A DNA stretch of 64,000 nt from Benincasa hispida (GCF_009727055.1 NC_052350.1:15991785-16055784), one strand, 5' to 3'. Counted from the stretch's first letter, positions 24,357 to 36,050 are shown. Notes: generated by a model not told the origin, from the sequence alone. Translations and numbers: made by a program.

Positions 24357-24729
24357 TGTTGAAATGCCTTGAATCTGTTTGCTTCGAACAACCTAGTACG
24401 GGGGTCTCGCTGAGCCAGAGTATAGGGGCGGCATGCCCTGGTGGGGGTTCGCCCCCGAAACCTATTCAAATTTTATATTCAGCATATTTATTTATTTGCA
24501 ATTATTTACGATTTTGACCCTAGGGTTTAGAACAGTGTGATATATAAACTCTCTAACCTAAAGGCGTCGTTCTTGATGTAATTCTGAAAACATTCTCTCG
24601 AAATAATATTGTTCTCCCTCTGCCCATGGACGTAGCTAACACACTGTTAGTGAACCACGTATATCTATGTGTCGATCTCCCCTACTCTACGTTCCTTTTT
24701 GTGTTCTTTAATTGTCGATTTCACAACTA
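24357..24729 (+). repeat. 3' LTR of copia-3
   Basis: 373 bp, homologous throughout to 19780-20157, preceded by CAAGGTGGAGATT. The last bases read CAACTA where the 5' LTR reads CAACA. Confidence 0.85.
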
Positions 24730-25207
24730 GCTTTAAGATGATACTATTTTCCATATAAATTGAGATTGATAAGAAAGTTTTGGTTGATAATAATCAATGG
24801 ATTACTATGAGAAAGGAAGTTCTAAAAATTGATGACAATTATGAGTTTTTAGCTGAAATGGGTTTTCAAACCACTAGATCTATGTGCTCATAGTGATTAT
24901 CCACATACTATGTAAGTGTGTCTCCATAGTATACTAGTGTGCCTAGGCCGCAGGGAATGTAGGGGAATGTCGGGGCCCCATTAGATGCCGAATTTGGATT
25001 CCAAATCCTGGACCTTAAGCATTACATTACTGGAGCACCCAAGTCATAGAGGATGCAGAGGAATTTCGGGGCCATTAACTGCTAAATCTGAATTCCAAAT
25101 CTTGAACTTGAGGCATTATAGATGTTATAGATTGTCCTATGTGCACGTATAACATGGATTACTCTATTGTGCGTGAAAGAATTGAATCCCGTATAGAAGC
25201 GCGTGAA
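24730..25207. other. No gene; contains two diverged copies of a ~110-bp unit
   Basis: This non-coding DNA continues 19521-19779 across the copia-3 insertion. A unit containing GGAATGTCGGGGCC...GATTCCAAATCCTGGACC...GCATTA at about 24960-25030 is repeated in diverged form at about 25055-25120. It is likely part of an old LTR. Confidence 0.5.
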
Positions 25208-27063
25208 TGTTGGTGCCACTATTTTTTAAATCGTATGGAATTCGAGAAAATCAGAGAAATAAATATGCATAGATGCAGTATAGGATAAGCATACATTTTA
25301 ACTAGTATTAAGCATGCTAAGTATAAGAAAAACATAAAATAGAAAGACAGAGAAACCCACCCTTGAAGATTGTCTTCTTGGTATTTCTTTTGCAAGCACT
25401 CCTTCCACGTACAAAATCGATGGGACACTACCATTAGTATCTTCCCCGCTATTCTCTGGCAAGGAACGGATGATGGGATCCATGATATTGTGAAAGATTG
25501 GGAAGAAATAAGAAAATTTCTCGCAAAAAACTTTTTTTTTTTAAGTTCTTGGAATTTCTTCAAAGAATATGAGAGTTTTTTTTAGAATACCAAAATACAT
25601 GTATCTTTTCTCTACAATCCACGCCCAATTCAGAGAGAAAAATGTATTTTAACTGGAGGAGGAGTCCTCACACACATATTAGATAATTCCCCATGTGAGT
25701 TATCTTGTTTAAATTATTTATTTAATTTTATATATATTAAATTTAATTTAATATATAATTAATTAATTAATTATCACATATTTAATTAAATTTATATTTG
25801 ATTCCTATTAAAATATGTTTCTTTCTCGTACCCTATAGTTTTAATATGAATCTCATTCATATTAATTAATATTTGAATCTCATTAAAAAATAATATTCTC
25901 TCATATTATATACAAATTATTATTATCTCATATTATATAGTTTAATTTGAATCTCATTTAAAATAAATTATATTATAATATATTTATATACGTTATATTA
26001 ATTGCATCATATACAATTAATCCCTTAATTAATTTGAACATTTCAAATTATTTCAAAAACAAATGTTCCTCATTATTACCCTCAATGAGCTTGCAGGGGA
26101 CCTAATAGACTCGCAGATTAGAAGCTCCAATGATCTGAGATTAACTAATTAAACTCTTCAATCATGTTAATTAATATTCATTATCTATGACTAAAGACCC
26201 ACAATTTCACTCTACGTGAACCTTCACGAATTGCTCGTAATTACAGTTGGGTCATATTATCGTTCTACCCCTATAATACCTCTTACTCTTTAAGTATCAT
26301 TGATCCCTCTAATGAACAATCAGTTTATAGTCCAACCATAAACTAAACTCCTCTCGAGCCAATGAAAGGGTGAGACCTCATTGCTTAACACTTGGAATCA
26401 GCACTTAAAGAAGCAATTCATCTACTTACCCTAAAGACGGGAAGGAGTGAACTCCATCTTGTGTAACTATGTTTCCAGTTCCCTACTCGAACAAATCTCT
26501 AAAATAGTAGGTTATTGAGTCGGCGATTCGGGTCACTCTCACCCATACAAATCAAAGAATTGTCCTCACAGACAGGAGTCCATAACTCACTCAAGATTGA
26601 GGTCGAGTTACTTATGATCATCATATGAAATGTTAATCTCTTCAATCAATAGTGTCATAAAGAGAGATTAATCATTTCGTAGTTTGGTCTTATACAAACT
26701 CTTTGTATAGGATACCCTCATTCGCATATCTTCACATGAACAATTTGGATTAGATCGTTTGTAATACTTGCAACTCTTGTAATATTTACAAAGTGAGTCA
26801 TATTCGTAGTATCACTAGGATAAGACACTCAACTTTATCTATATACTACAAACTATTTAAGTTATTACTTGAACATGATTCGCTTGTATGCCTACCGCAT
26901 ACTATTCAAGCTACATAAAATAACCTTGGATCTTAGTTTATTGGATTGAGTTAACGCAATCTAAATGTCAAATAAAAGAACTCCTTATTTTATTAAATAA
27001 ATAGTTTGTCTATATAATTTAAAAACAACAAGAACCAAGAGATTTAGAACACAAACCCCAACA
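25208..27063 (-). mobile_element. Solo LTR of the copia-1 LTR family, minus strand
   Basis: On the minus strand it starts TGTTGGGGTTTG (at 27063) and ends GGCACCAACA (at 25208), giving a 1856-bp LTR. No gag-pol lies on either side. The 5' kilobase matches 18511-19500 and 5050-6005. The flanks GTGAA (25203-25207) and GTGCG (27064-27068) agree at only three of five bases, so the target duplication is doubtful. ORFs within it (25219-25585) are non-coding LTR sequence. Confidence 0.75.
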
Positions 27064-28640
27064 GTGCGTTAGAAATTACTCTACCAAAACAGACAGAGAT
27101 TTGGTAAGTCTAGTAATGAATTTATTGTAGCTTGATTGTGTGTGTATGTGTGTGTATATATATATATATGTTTTTTTTAGTTATGGTTATTGCATACCCT
27201 TACGCTGTTATATTCATGCCAAGTATTAAGTTCATAGTGTTACGCTAAGCTTAATCTCCATTTCTAAAGAAAAGAAAAAAGTGGGTTTCCCTAAAAGTTG
27301 TTTCTTAAATTAACTTATTACTCATTCGGCTTTTAAGGTGACCCTTTCTTCCTAATTTCCTTTCACTAAGTAGCAATTGAGTTTCCAGCCAACCTATCGA
27401 GATTGACATCTGTCACCACCTCGTTGACCACAAATCATTTTGTATGTGCATTCGTTTTTAGATGCTTCGTTTTGTAGTTTGAGTAATTATTATCTTTTAA
27501 TGACATAGTCCAATTTGGGTGTATTGGTAGGTTGTAAATCACAATGCTTTTGTATCCAGATCTTAAATGTCTGAGTTATTTATGGTTGGAAAATCTAAAC
27601 AGGTCAGGGGATGTGTGCAATGAAGCACATTTGTGATAAAATTGGAGATTAAAATAAGTTCTCTCCAAGTGTTTATAAACTTCATTTGCAGGTCTGTTTT
27701 ATTAAATTTTTAGGGAAACTCTACTAAAAATTTTATGGATTTGAATTTATAAAGTTTATTTCTATTTCGTTTTAATTAAAATTGGACAATGGATCTCATA
27801 ATCTAATTGAAATATATTGTTAGCATGTCACGTCCTGGGTTAGGTAGGAAATTTTTGGAGCGGGGTGAGTCAGAACTCATCCTCATGAAGTTTCAAAGTG
27901 ATGTAGAAGTGTAGGGGTCATGTTGTTGGGAACCAAGATAAGGAAGAAAGATGTGGTGTTACATTGTGATAACTTTTAACTTAGGATATGGACAAGGTTG
28001 AGCCTCAGGACTTGGCCTAGAACAGAGGCAAGTCGGCTAGAGTTGCATATGAGGAAAAATGCACGTATAGGCGACGTGTATGGCCGAATGAAATTCAATT
28101 CCGCATGAGTTAAGTTCAATTGAAAACCAAAAGAACCTCATCTACGTTATGACGAAGCTACAAAGTTTCCCTTAAGGTTGATCATGATCCATGAATGGAA
28201 ATCATAATGTCACACTGTTGAAGAAATACAGTCATGACATTGGCATCCCTTCTTTCGTAGATTTTGGGTTATGTTGTTGACCTTGCAATTTGACCTTCTT
28301 CTATTAACCCTTTCTATTTTTCTATTTGTGCTTCTACAATATGTTTTGTTGTGTCCTTTGATTCCTTTAGTGTCTCGTCCAACTATTTCTAGTTTGTAGG
28401 CCAATCATTTTTTTGTCTTTGTGGATGAAGACAAAAATGAGAGGATTGTTTATTCTTGGCGTTGATTTTAGTCTCTAACAAATCCTCTCCTTTTATTGTG
28501 CGAGTTCTATACTATACGGGGAGACCTATAGATCATGAAAATCCTGTTGTGTTACTACTATAGTTTATGTTTGATGTGGAACTTGGAAAAATGGGATGGA
28601 TGACCCAAAATAAAAGGTCCAAATGAAATTTGACCTCAAT
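27064..28640. other. No gene seen; repeat-like, with a (TG)n(TA)n tract
   Basis: Unrecognised, AT-rich sequence. A TGTGTGTATGTGTGTG(TA)n tract lies at 27138-27172. TGTCACGTCCTGGG at about 27826 looks like the start of another gypsy LTR, but no matching end was found. Confidence 0.4.
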
Positions 28641-28714
28641 TTATAAAACAAATGAAAAATGGATTTTTGCTTACATCATCTACTTGTGAAATTACCACTG
28701 TAACCTCTAAAGGA

Positions 28715-28920
28715 CTCTTCTTCCTCCTTCGTTTTCCAACTTTTTTCACTTCTTCTTCTGCCCGCTTCTTCTCCTCCTTCCTCTGCATGTTTCTTCTTCA
28801 TCATCTTCTTCTTTTGCCTTCTTCTTCTTTCTTCTTTTGCTTTTTTCTTTTTCTTTTTCTTTTTCTTCTTTTTCTTTCTATATCTTTTCTGCCTTGTTCT
28901 TTTCTTTTTCTTCTCTCCCC
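28715..28920. repeat. Polypyrimidine block (CTT/TTTTTC-rich, plus strand)
   Basis: About 200 bp are almost only C and T on the plus strand, including (CTT)n and repeated CTTTTT. Open frames on both strands here are compositional artefacts. Confidence 0.85.
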
Positions 28921-28924
28921 CCGA

Positions 28925-29215
28925 ACCAAAGTTTGAAGCAAGACCAAAGAGCGAGCCAAAGAAGAGAGAGGAAGAGAGAAGCGAGATCGAGATGGGAAGC
29001 AGAAGAAAAAACGTGAAGTGAAGAGAAAGCATGAATTGAAGAGAGAGAAGTGAGATCTAAAGAGAGGAGACAGAAGAAAAATCAAGATGGAGAGAAGATT
29101 GAGATCAAGAAGTGAAATGAAAAGAAATGGTGAATTGAGGAGAGAGAAGTGAGATCTATAGAAGAGAAGCAAGATCGAGGAAAGAGAGTGAGAAACCTGA
29201 CCGAGAAGCAAGAGC
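28925..29215. repeat. Polypurine block (GAGAGAAG-rich, plus strand)
   Basis: About 290 bp, mostly A and G, with repeated GAGAGAAGTGAGATC and GAAGCGAGATCGAG units. It follows the pyrimidine block directly, so strand composition flips within a few bases. Confidence 0.8.
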
Positions 29216-29649
29216 GATCAGACTATTAGGTCAGGTCAAGCGAGATTTTTGGGGTCAAAGTAGTAAATTCACACGTTGCTTATATAAACATAAGACCAAA
29301 TTTCATTGCTTTTGAAGCTTGAACCATTTTTACTTGGTACAAGTCATCCGAACAAAAACCCCAATAGTAGTTTATTCTTGATTTTGTTTTTGCTTTTATC
29401 GTTTTTGTTGGTTTTAACCGGGACCACGAGCTGAGGTCTTCCCTTTGTTGTTTTTGCTTTATGACAATTTCACTGAAATAAAACTATCCCTTGCGGGAAA
29501 AATAATTGAAATATATATATTTGGCTAAAAGGAAAGGAGTATGAGATCTAGATGTAGCCTCATCCCCTTGCCACCAAAAAGAAAAAGGAAAAGGAAAAGG
29601 AAAAGGAAAAGGAAAAAACAGTAAAATAGATGAATCACTCTTTTGATTC
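29216..29649. promoter_or_regulatory. Upstream region of PP2-B copy B
   Basis: The likely promoter and 5' leader of copy B. A TATA-like GCTTATATAAACA is at 29278-29290. An (AAAAGG)n tract is at about 29580-29616, some 35 bp upstream of the ATG. Assignment as promoter is by position only. Confidence 0.35.
29580..29616. repeat. (GGAAAA)n microsatellite in the leader of copy B
   Basis: Five to six GGAAAA units seen directly, about 35 bp before the start codon. Confidence 0.95.
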
Positions 29650-31399
29650 ATGGACGAGGATGGAACTGGAAGAAGAAACGATGGAGGGAACGAAGGACCA
29701 ACCAATTTCTCCTCTCTGCCGGAAGGAGTAATAGCAAACACATTGTCGCTCACCACTCCATTCGATGCCTGCAGGACGTCGGTAGTTTCCCGGGCTTTCC
29801 ATGCGGCGGCGCAGTCCGATATCGTGTGGGACAGATTCCTGCCTAACGATTTGGACGATTTTATTTCTCGGAGAAAACCTAGTGGCCTGAATTTTGATCC
29901 AATTAAAAGTTCAAAGAAGGATATCTTTTTCTCCCTTTGCAATAGCCCACTGCTCATTGATGACGGCAAGAAGGTAAGCTTTCCAATTCATTCGATTCCT
30001 AAATTGGTGGTGGCCGGAGCTGGATGAATGATCGGTAGAAACAACTCTTATTCCTGCCTTTGCCATCATAGAAAGCCCTTCTCTGTATTGTAACAAAACC
30101 AATACTTTCCAGAATGGTTAGTCTCACAAAATACATTTCAATCAAATTCCAAAAACATTAAACCTAATTTTATTATAATTCCTCTTTTACCATACCATAC
30201 TTATGCTTGGATTCCTACAGAAACTTTTGAATTCTTATTTAGCAGTGTTCACTGGCATTTCAATGAATGGTTGATGTCGAAAATCCACTTTTAAAAATAT
30301 CTGTTATGTCTGAAGTTTAAGAAACTTGTAGAATATGAAATTTTTATAAGGGCAGAAGGGTTTTAACTTTGGATGTCTGTAAAGTTGTAAATTGTGATCC
30401 ATTTAAATATCACTTGTAGATTATATATTCTGAGGTTAAGTTATACTTCGGTTTCTATGCTTATAACTTGTTCTCTATTATCTTTGACGTATTGAGCTTG
30501 AATGGACAAGAAATGTTAATCCGCTGGCCTGGCCCCGATTTCAGGTGCAGATCTAATTGAATTGTGAAGTATAAACCATATAGTTCTATATATAAAGCCA
30601 TTATGTTTATATGCATACCTTTTGTCAGCTGTTGAATTAATGTAGCTGCTCTGCACTTTCTCTTTGTATGCAATAAATTAAGTGGATTCAATCGTTGGTA
30701 TGTGTAGCAGAGCTTTTCATTGGACAAGCAAAGTGGTAAGAAATGCATAATGCTTGGAGCAAGGGACCTTTCTATTGTTTGGGATGATACCTCTGTGTAT
30801 TGGGCCTGGGAATCTCATCCTGAGTCAAGGTTTTAACTTTAAACAATTGGCTCAAGTCCCATTCTTTATCTTTTGTTTCTTTTCCTCCCAATTTTGATAA
30901 TTTGCCTTTCAATGTGGTTGTGAAAATCAGGTTTGGTGAAGTAGTAGTTATTCTCAAGGTGTGGTGGCTTGAAATACGTGGAAGGATAAGCAGTGGAATG
31001 TTGTCTCCTGCAACAACTTATGCAGCTTATGTTGTGTTCAAGATGAGGGAACGTAGATACTTCGGATTCAATATAGATCCTGTTGATGCCATTGTGGGAA
31101 TTGTTGGTAGTGAACATTCTATGAAGACCGTTTGTTTGGACCCTTATTTGGACGATACTCATCAACGACGCCGACGTGTGACACGGGCAGGGAGCAATCT
31201 ACCTATGAACAACATGTCAAGGTTGGAAGAGCCAAGGGAGAGACATGATGGCTGGTTTGAAACCGAGTTGGGAGAGTTTCATAATGATGGTGGAGATGAT
31301 GAAGTTGAAATCATTCTGAAGGAGGTTAGGTGTAATGATTCCAAGAATAGCCTCGTTGTTCAGGGTATAGAGATTAGGCCTAAAATCAACCCTGTATAG
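29650..31399 (+). CDS. F-box protein PP2-B type (phloem lectin-like), copy B, intact
   Basis: Three exons: 29650-29973, 30711-30829, 30931-31399. Together they are 912 nt, 303 residues plus stop, with GT-AG introns (AAG|GTAAGC, GCAG|AGC; CAAG|GTTTTA, TCAG|G). The frame is continuous. Exon 1 encodes the F-box (about residues 22-65; SSLPEGVIANTLSLTTPFDA, then a VSRAF core and SDIVWDRFLP), which in this family binds SKP1. Exons 2 and 3 encode the PP2 lectin domain (about 109-300): CIMLGARDLSIVWDD, VYWAWE, VWWLEIRGR, PATTYAAYVVFKM, RHDGWFETELGEF, DDEVEI and IEIRPK near the end. The role is inferred to be substrate recognition in an SCF ubiquitin ligase, possibly for glycosylated targets, in cytosol or nucleus. 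Length and exon layout match copy D exactly. Confidence 0.88.
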
Positions 31400-32365
31400 A
31401 TGAACTTTGGCGAACTTCAAAACCGTGTTATTACTTTTAGCGTCATCATAGGACATCCAAAAACGTTGCTTTTTATTGTATATATAGAGAAGTTTTAGAA
31501 AAACTGTATAGTAAATTTCAATCTGATTGTTGCTAATTTTTATTTAGTACGTTTCTTTCACATACCAAACTCAGAAACTATTCTCTTCCTGTTGGGATAG
31601 TTTCTTGAATTTTTTTATAACTAACACAAAGTCGTAGATAGTCCTCACTATGTTTTGTTTTAATACAATGATGAAGGTGGGAGGATCTGAATCATGAACT
31701 TTTTGATCATTAATACATAAAGAATGTCAGTTGAACTATGTTTGTTTTGACCGTCACAATCATGTTTTGCAATTTTTAATCTAAATTTCACAAGGTTTAA
31801 TAATTTACTCTAAACTTTCTATTTTGTAAACTTCGACTTTTGTATCTTTTAACTCAAATAAGAGTAAAATTTTCCAAATTTTTCCTAATTTTAATTTTTT
31901 TTTTTAAAAAAAAAAGCAAGTTATGGACAAAAATGAAGATTGATCATGCACTTTTTTTTCCGTAATAGAGATCATCTACAAAATTGATAACTAAATAATT
32001 ATGTCAAAACTCATAAATTCTTTTATTTAAAAAATCTACTCAAATGTCATTTCACTCCATCAACATTATATTATGGTATGTAGAAATAATGTCAAAATGA
32101 GCAAAGCACAAGTGCCGTAGAAATTATTTTTTTTGTGTAAACAAATTTTTAAAATTAAAATTAATTGATTTTTTTTAATTTAGAAGATAAAATGAATGTG
32201 CTCATCAGTAGAGTACATTTTCAACATTATTATTTTTTAATTTATTTTTAAAATATATTAATTTTGAAACTTTATTTGTGAAAACATGAGTTATACAATT
32301 TTTTTAACTAATCCTTTGTCCCTAAAAAAGATCAACAAGTTCAGTGTACTTCTGTCGTTGAAACG
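31400..32365. other. Intergenic between PP2-B copies B and C, no gene
   Basis: AT-rich. From about 32140 to 32365 it is homologous to the promoter of copy D (40475-40718; shared AAAATTAAAATTAATTGATT and CTTTGTCCCTAAAAA). This shared upstream DNA probably holds the common core promoter. No clear TATA box was placed. Confidence 0.5.
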
Positions 32366-34016
32366 ATGGAAGAAGAAGAAGAAGAAAAGGGGAAGGCAAC
32401 GGAGGGGGAAGAAATTTCTGATTTCTCTTCGCTGCCAGGAGTCGTAGCTAAAATCTTTTCGCTAACCACTCCAACAGATGTCTGCCGATCGTCGGCAGTT
32501 TCCAGGATTTTCGTTGCGGCGGCGCAGTCGGACACCGTATGGGACAGATTCCTGCCCACCGATTGGGAGCTTTTGATTTCTCGTCGGAAAACTAGCAACC
32601 TCAATTTTGATCCAATTTCGAGTTCGAAGAAGGAAATCTTTTTCTCCCTTTGCAACAGCCCAGTTCTAATTGATGACGGCAACAAGGTAAGCTTTCTGAT
32701 TCCCTTAATTTCTCCGCTCTCTACTAATTCATCGACGTGGAATATATTTTTTTCCCCCGTTTTTAGGAATATGTCAAATGTAATTACTTGTATTTCTGTT
32801 ATTGGTGGTTGCAAAGTTGTTATTTAAAAACTCTCATGTACTCATTGGCTATTAATAAGAGAGCTAGTTTTATTTACTTTGACTTGCTTAATATCCTTCA
32901 TAATGTTGGCTAAAATAAGTAGTACCTTTTGCAATTCTCTCTAAAAATGTTCGCTACACTTGTATTTTAATTATTGTTTTGTGTGATTTGAAACTTTTGA
33001 TATCCTCTGGACTGGAGTTTCTATGTTCCTAGTCCGTTTCTTCTGGGCTTCAAAACTTGTTCTTCTCATTGTATAGCATCACTTTTTGTTGTCTTAAATT
33101 CGTAACTTCTTTTCACAATTCATCGAACAATTAGGTGGTGACATCTTAAATTGGAATAATTGGAACAATTAGCTGTAGATCATTATTTTTAATTCCCAGC
33201 TAGTGAACTAAAAAAACTGTTAAATCACCGATCCAAAAACTTAAGCTAGTAGGTGAAGGCGAATTTAATATTATATCATCTAACATGAAGAAAAAAATCT
33301 CTGTTTAATATATATATATCTTTTGTTGGATTAATGGTGAAGTTTTTGTGCACTTTATTTGTATGGACATAAGTTGATTGGGATGAATCATTGGTATGAT
33401 ACAGAGCTTGTCATTGGAAAAATGGAGTGGTAAGAAATGCATAATGCTTGGAGCAAGGGACCTCTCGATCGTATGGTGTGATACCTCTTACTATTGGAGC
33501 TTGGAACACCATCCTTATTCGAGATTCAAAGCCTATGAGATTTGAGAAAATCGTATTCTCAATCTTTTCTAATTCTCTGCCTTTTTAATGTGGGTGTGTG
33601 GGATCAGGTTTGCAGAGGTAGCTGTGCTTCTCAATGTATGGTGGCTTGAAATACGTGGAAGAATAAGTTGCAGAATGTTGTCTCCTAAAACAACTTATGC
33701 AGTTTACTTTGTGTTCGAGATGACGCGACATAGTGTGTTCCGTACTGATTATGTTGATGCCATAGTGGGAATTCTTGGCCCTGAAAACCAACGGAGAAGT
33801 GTTTGTTTGGACCCTCATTTGTCAGTGTTAGAACGGCCACAGAAGAGACATGATGGGTGGTTTGAAATTGAATTGGGAGAGTTTGAAAGTGGTGACGGAG
33901 ATGATGAAGTTGAGATGGCTCTTATGGAGGTAAAGGGCTCCCTTGTTGTTGAGGGGATTGAGAGTAAGCCTAAGCTGGTAAGCCCACCCACCCTGCGGCA
34001 TAGATCACTTTATTAG
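32366..34016 (+). CDS. F-box protein PP2-B type, copy C, probably decaying (lost splice donor)
   Basis: Exons by homology: 32366-32686 (F-box, 107 codons; one residue shorter at SLPGVV where D has SLPEGVV), 33405-33523, 33608-34016. Exon 1 and intron 1 look normal (AACAAG|GTAAGC, ACAG|AGC). Exon 2 keeps the correct 119-nt length, but the expected donor after TCGAG reads ATTC instead of GTTTC, so the GT is gone. Read-through adds FKAYEI and stops. The third exon lacks the YYGFD block (HSVFRTDYVDAIVG in its place) and ends with an aberrant tail, PPTLRHRSLY. The F-box is intact. A truncated F-box-only product or alternative splicing is possible, but a normal PP2-B protein is not predicted. Nearest relative is copy A. 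Confidence 0.65.
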
Positions 34017-35504
34017 CTATTACCACCATGAAAGTAGAGCATAAGAGCTTGCTTTGTATATCGACAGGTTGTAGAAAACTAGAAAATTTTCTATAGGATT
34101 GTTACTATTTTCATTTGTCGCCTTCGAAATTTATGAGGGTGTGACTTGTGAGTGAAGAATAGATGTCTACGGGCGGCACGGCCGGGATGGGGAGCTCTTT
34201 CATATCATTTCCCACTCCCACCAAATTTCCAATGGGGATCGGGTTCTCCTTAGGGAAATTCTCCCCGTCTAATTTTTTTTCTTTTTTCTTAAAAAAAACA
34301 ATTAACTTAAAACCTACTTTGGAAAAGTTTTAATTAAATAGCTTAATTTCTCACTAAATCTTTTTATATGCTTAGTTCCGTATGGTTAATTTTTGAATTT
34401 AAAAAAAATTATTCTAGTTTTCTAGTAAAAGAGAATAATTACGAACTAAAATTTTCATATATATAATTTAAATTTAAATGTTCAATTCAAATATATCCAT
34501 TATCTTAACCATTAAACAATCAAAATTTAAATTTAAATGTAATATTTATGTAATAATAATATAACATTAAATAATTATACTAAATAAATANATAAAATTT
34601 AAAATTTAATAATAATAATAATAATAATAACATAAATTAAATTATTATAATAATTTTTTAAAAAAAAATAAAAGGCAAACGGGGTGGGGATAGGTGATGG
34701 GGAATGCATTCTCCGACTCTTTAGTTTATGGAAAAAAAAATTTCCCCTCATTCTTGCCTAATCGGAAGTCCATGTCCTGTTAGGGATGGGTCCCTGCGAG
34801 CCCTTTCTAAGGTGAAAATGGACATATTTTAGAAGAAATGTTTTAACTATTTTGCTTTTAATTTTTTTTAACTGCATATTTGATTCTAAAATTCTTAATT
34901 TAGTTTAAATAAATTTGAGCTCAACTTCAATTTAGTTTATATAGTTTCAAATGTTATTAAAGATTGTGTTGTTAAAAGATTTATAATTGGCCCTTAAAAT
35001 TTTAATCATTTATTATTTAAAAATTATTGAATATGTTAATGAAATAAATAAAAGACTGGGATCATGAGGTCCTGATATATGAGTGTATTATTGATCATGA
35101 GGCGTATGGTTCAAATCCTTCTATCTCAATTATACTACAATTATACTAAAAAAATCGTGACAATTAGATTTGTCCATTATGATTTTGTTCTACATTTGAA
35201 TTCAAAGTAACCCAATATTGGGAGATTAGTTTTGTAATGGAAACTTTTGTCAAAAATAAATAAATAAATAATCAAATTTGTAATTTAACTACTATATTTT
35301 AATGAACGACCATTGAGTATTGTTATTTTAGTTTATGTTGTATGCTTGAGTATAGGTATATCTATTTAATATTTTAATTATATCATATATTAATAAGTGA
35401 AAGTCAAACTATCTTTTCATAAATCAAATATATGTTAATATAACACGTGGTCAATATTACGAAATTCATTAACATATTTAATATACACATATTCAGTATA
35501 TATA
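34017..35504. other. 3' flank of copy C with a GC-richer insert; no gene
   Basis: Homology to the 3' flank of copy A is interrupted by about 660 bp (34165-34830). Beyond 34970 the DNA is AT-rich with (AAT)n at 34600-34630 and one N at 34591. No coding potential seen. Confidence 0.5.
34165..34830. mobile_element. Putative non-autonomous insert with GGGGAT/ATCCCC-rich ends
   Basis: Present in the 3' flank of copy C but absent from the homologous flank of copy A (around 16195). The left end is rich in CGGGATGGGGA and CCCACTCCCACC. The right end has GGGGTGGGGATAGG, CCCCTCATTC and GATGGGTCCCTGCGAG. The ends look loosely inverted around an AT-rich centre, as in a known class of G/C-ended plant repeats. 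A target duplication was not identified. Confidence 0.4.
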
Positions 35505-35621
35505 AGGACCTTTAATATTAATATCATTGTTTTCAAAACTTATTAGAGAAATGTTGTTGTTTTGAAACTTATTAGAGAAATATTGTTGTTTTGGGATTTC
35601 GAGGCTAGAAGTCGAGGGTTG

Positions 35622-35646
35622 NNNNNNNNNNNNNNNNNNNNNNNNN
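35622..35646. other. Assembly gap of 25 N
   Basis: 25 consecutive N inside the left terminal repeat of element 1. By analogy with 56901-56990, the missing part probably contains tandem GGTCGAACGTTGAGAACTCG units, whose copy number is unknown here. Confidence 0.95.
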
Positions 35647-35874
35647 AGGATTCGACTAATGTAGAGGTCGAACGTTGAGAACTCGACAAACAAAGAAAAA
35701 CTTGGAAACAATACGTAAATTAGGGTTGTCGAGGGTTGAAGTTTCGACATACATAAGTCGAAACTTCAACCCTCGACAAGGAAAAGGAAATCTCGCTAAT
35801 TTTGTATATTAGGTTGTCGAAGTTTGAAGTTCTGGCATACATAAGTCGAAACTTCAATCCTCGACAAGAGATAA

Positions 35875-36050
35875 GAGTGGGTGAAGCAGATTGTAAGAGA
35901 GAGCGAGATTGTAAGCGAGATTGTAGGAGGAAAGCGAGATGGGAGAAGCGAGATTAAAAGCGAGATTGTAGGAGAGTGCAAATTGAAAGCGAGATTGTAG
36001 GAGAGAGCGAGATTGTGAGAGCGAGATTGTGAGCGAGAGCGAGCTTGAGT
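35875..36050 (+). repeat. GCGAGAT subterminal array, left side of element 1
   Basis: About ten GCGAGA/GCGAGAT motifs in 175 bp, spaced 8-30 bp apart. The inverted form occurs at the other side (40068-40138). Confidence 0.85.

Larger units (their letters stand above)
19780..24729 (+). mobile_element. Complete but decayed Ty1-copia retrotransposon (TNT1-94-like), copia-3
   Basis: LTRs at 19780-20157 and 24357-24729 (TGTTGAAATG...CACAACA) bound a full gag-pol body. The primer-binding site TGGTATCAAAGCC is at 20161, matching initiator tRNA-Met as in most copia elements. A polypurine tract (AAGGTGGAGA) precedes the 3' LTR. The flanks GCTT (19776-19779) and GCTT (24730-24733) look like the remains of a target duplication. 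By hand count the LTRs differ at about 27 of about 367 aligned positions, nearly all transitions, plus one indel. The insertion is therefore old and the reading frame is broken many times. Confidence 0.9.

Noticed and set aside
25208..27063. Pairing with the LTR at 18511 as two ends of one element
   Set aside because: They are in opposite orientation, and the sequence between them contains an independent complete copia element.
28652..29211. Several ORFs rich in Lys/Glu/Arg or Phe/Leu/Ser
   Set aside because: Artefacts of polypurine and polypyrimidine sequence.
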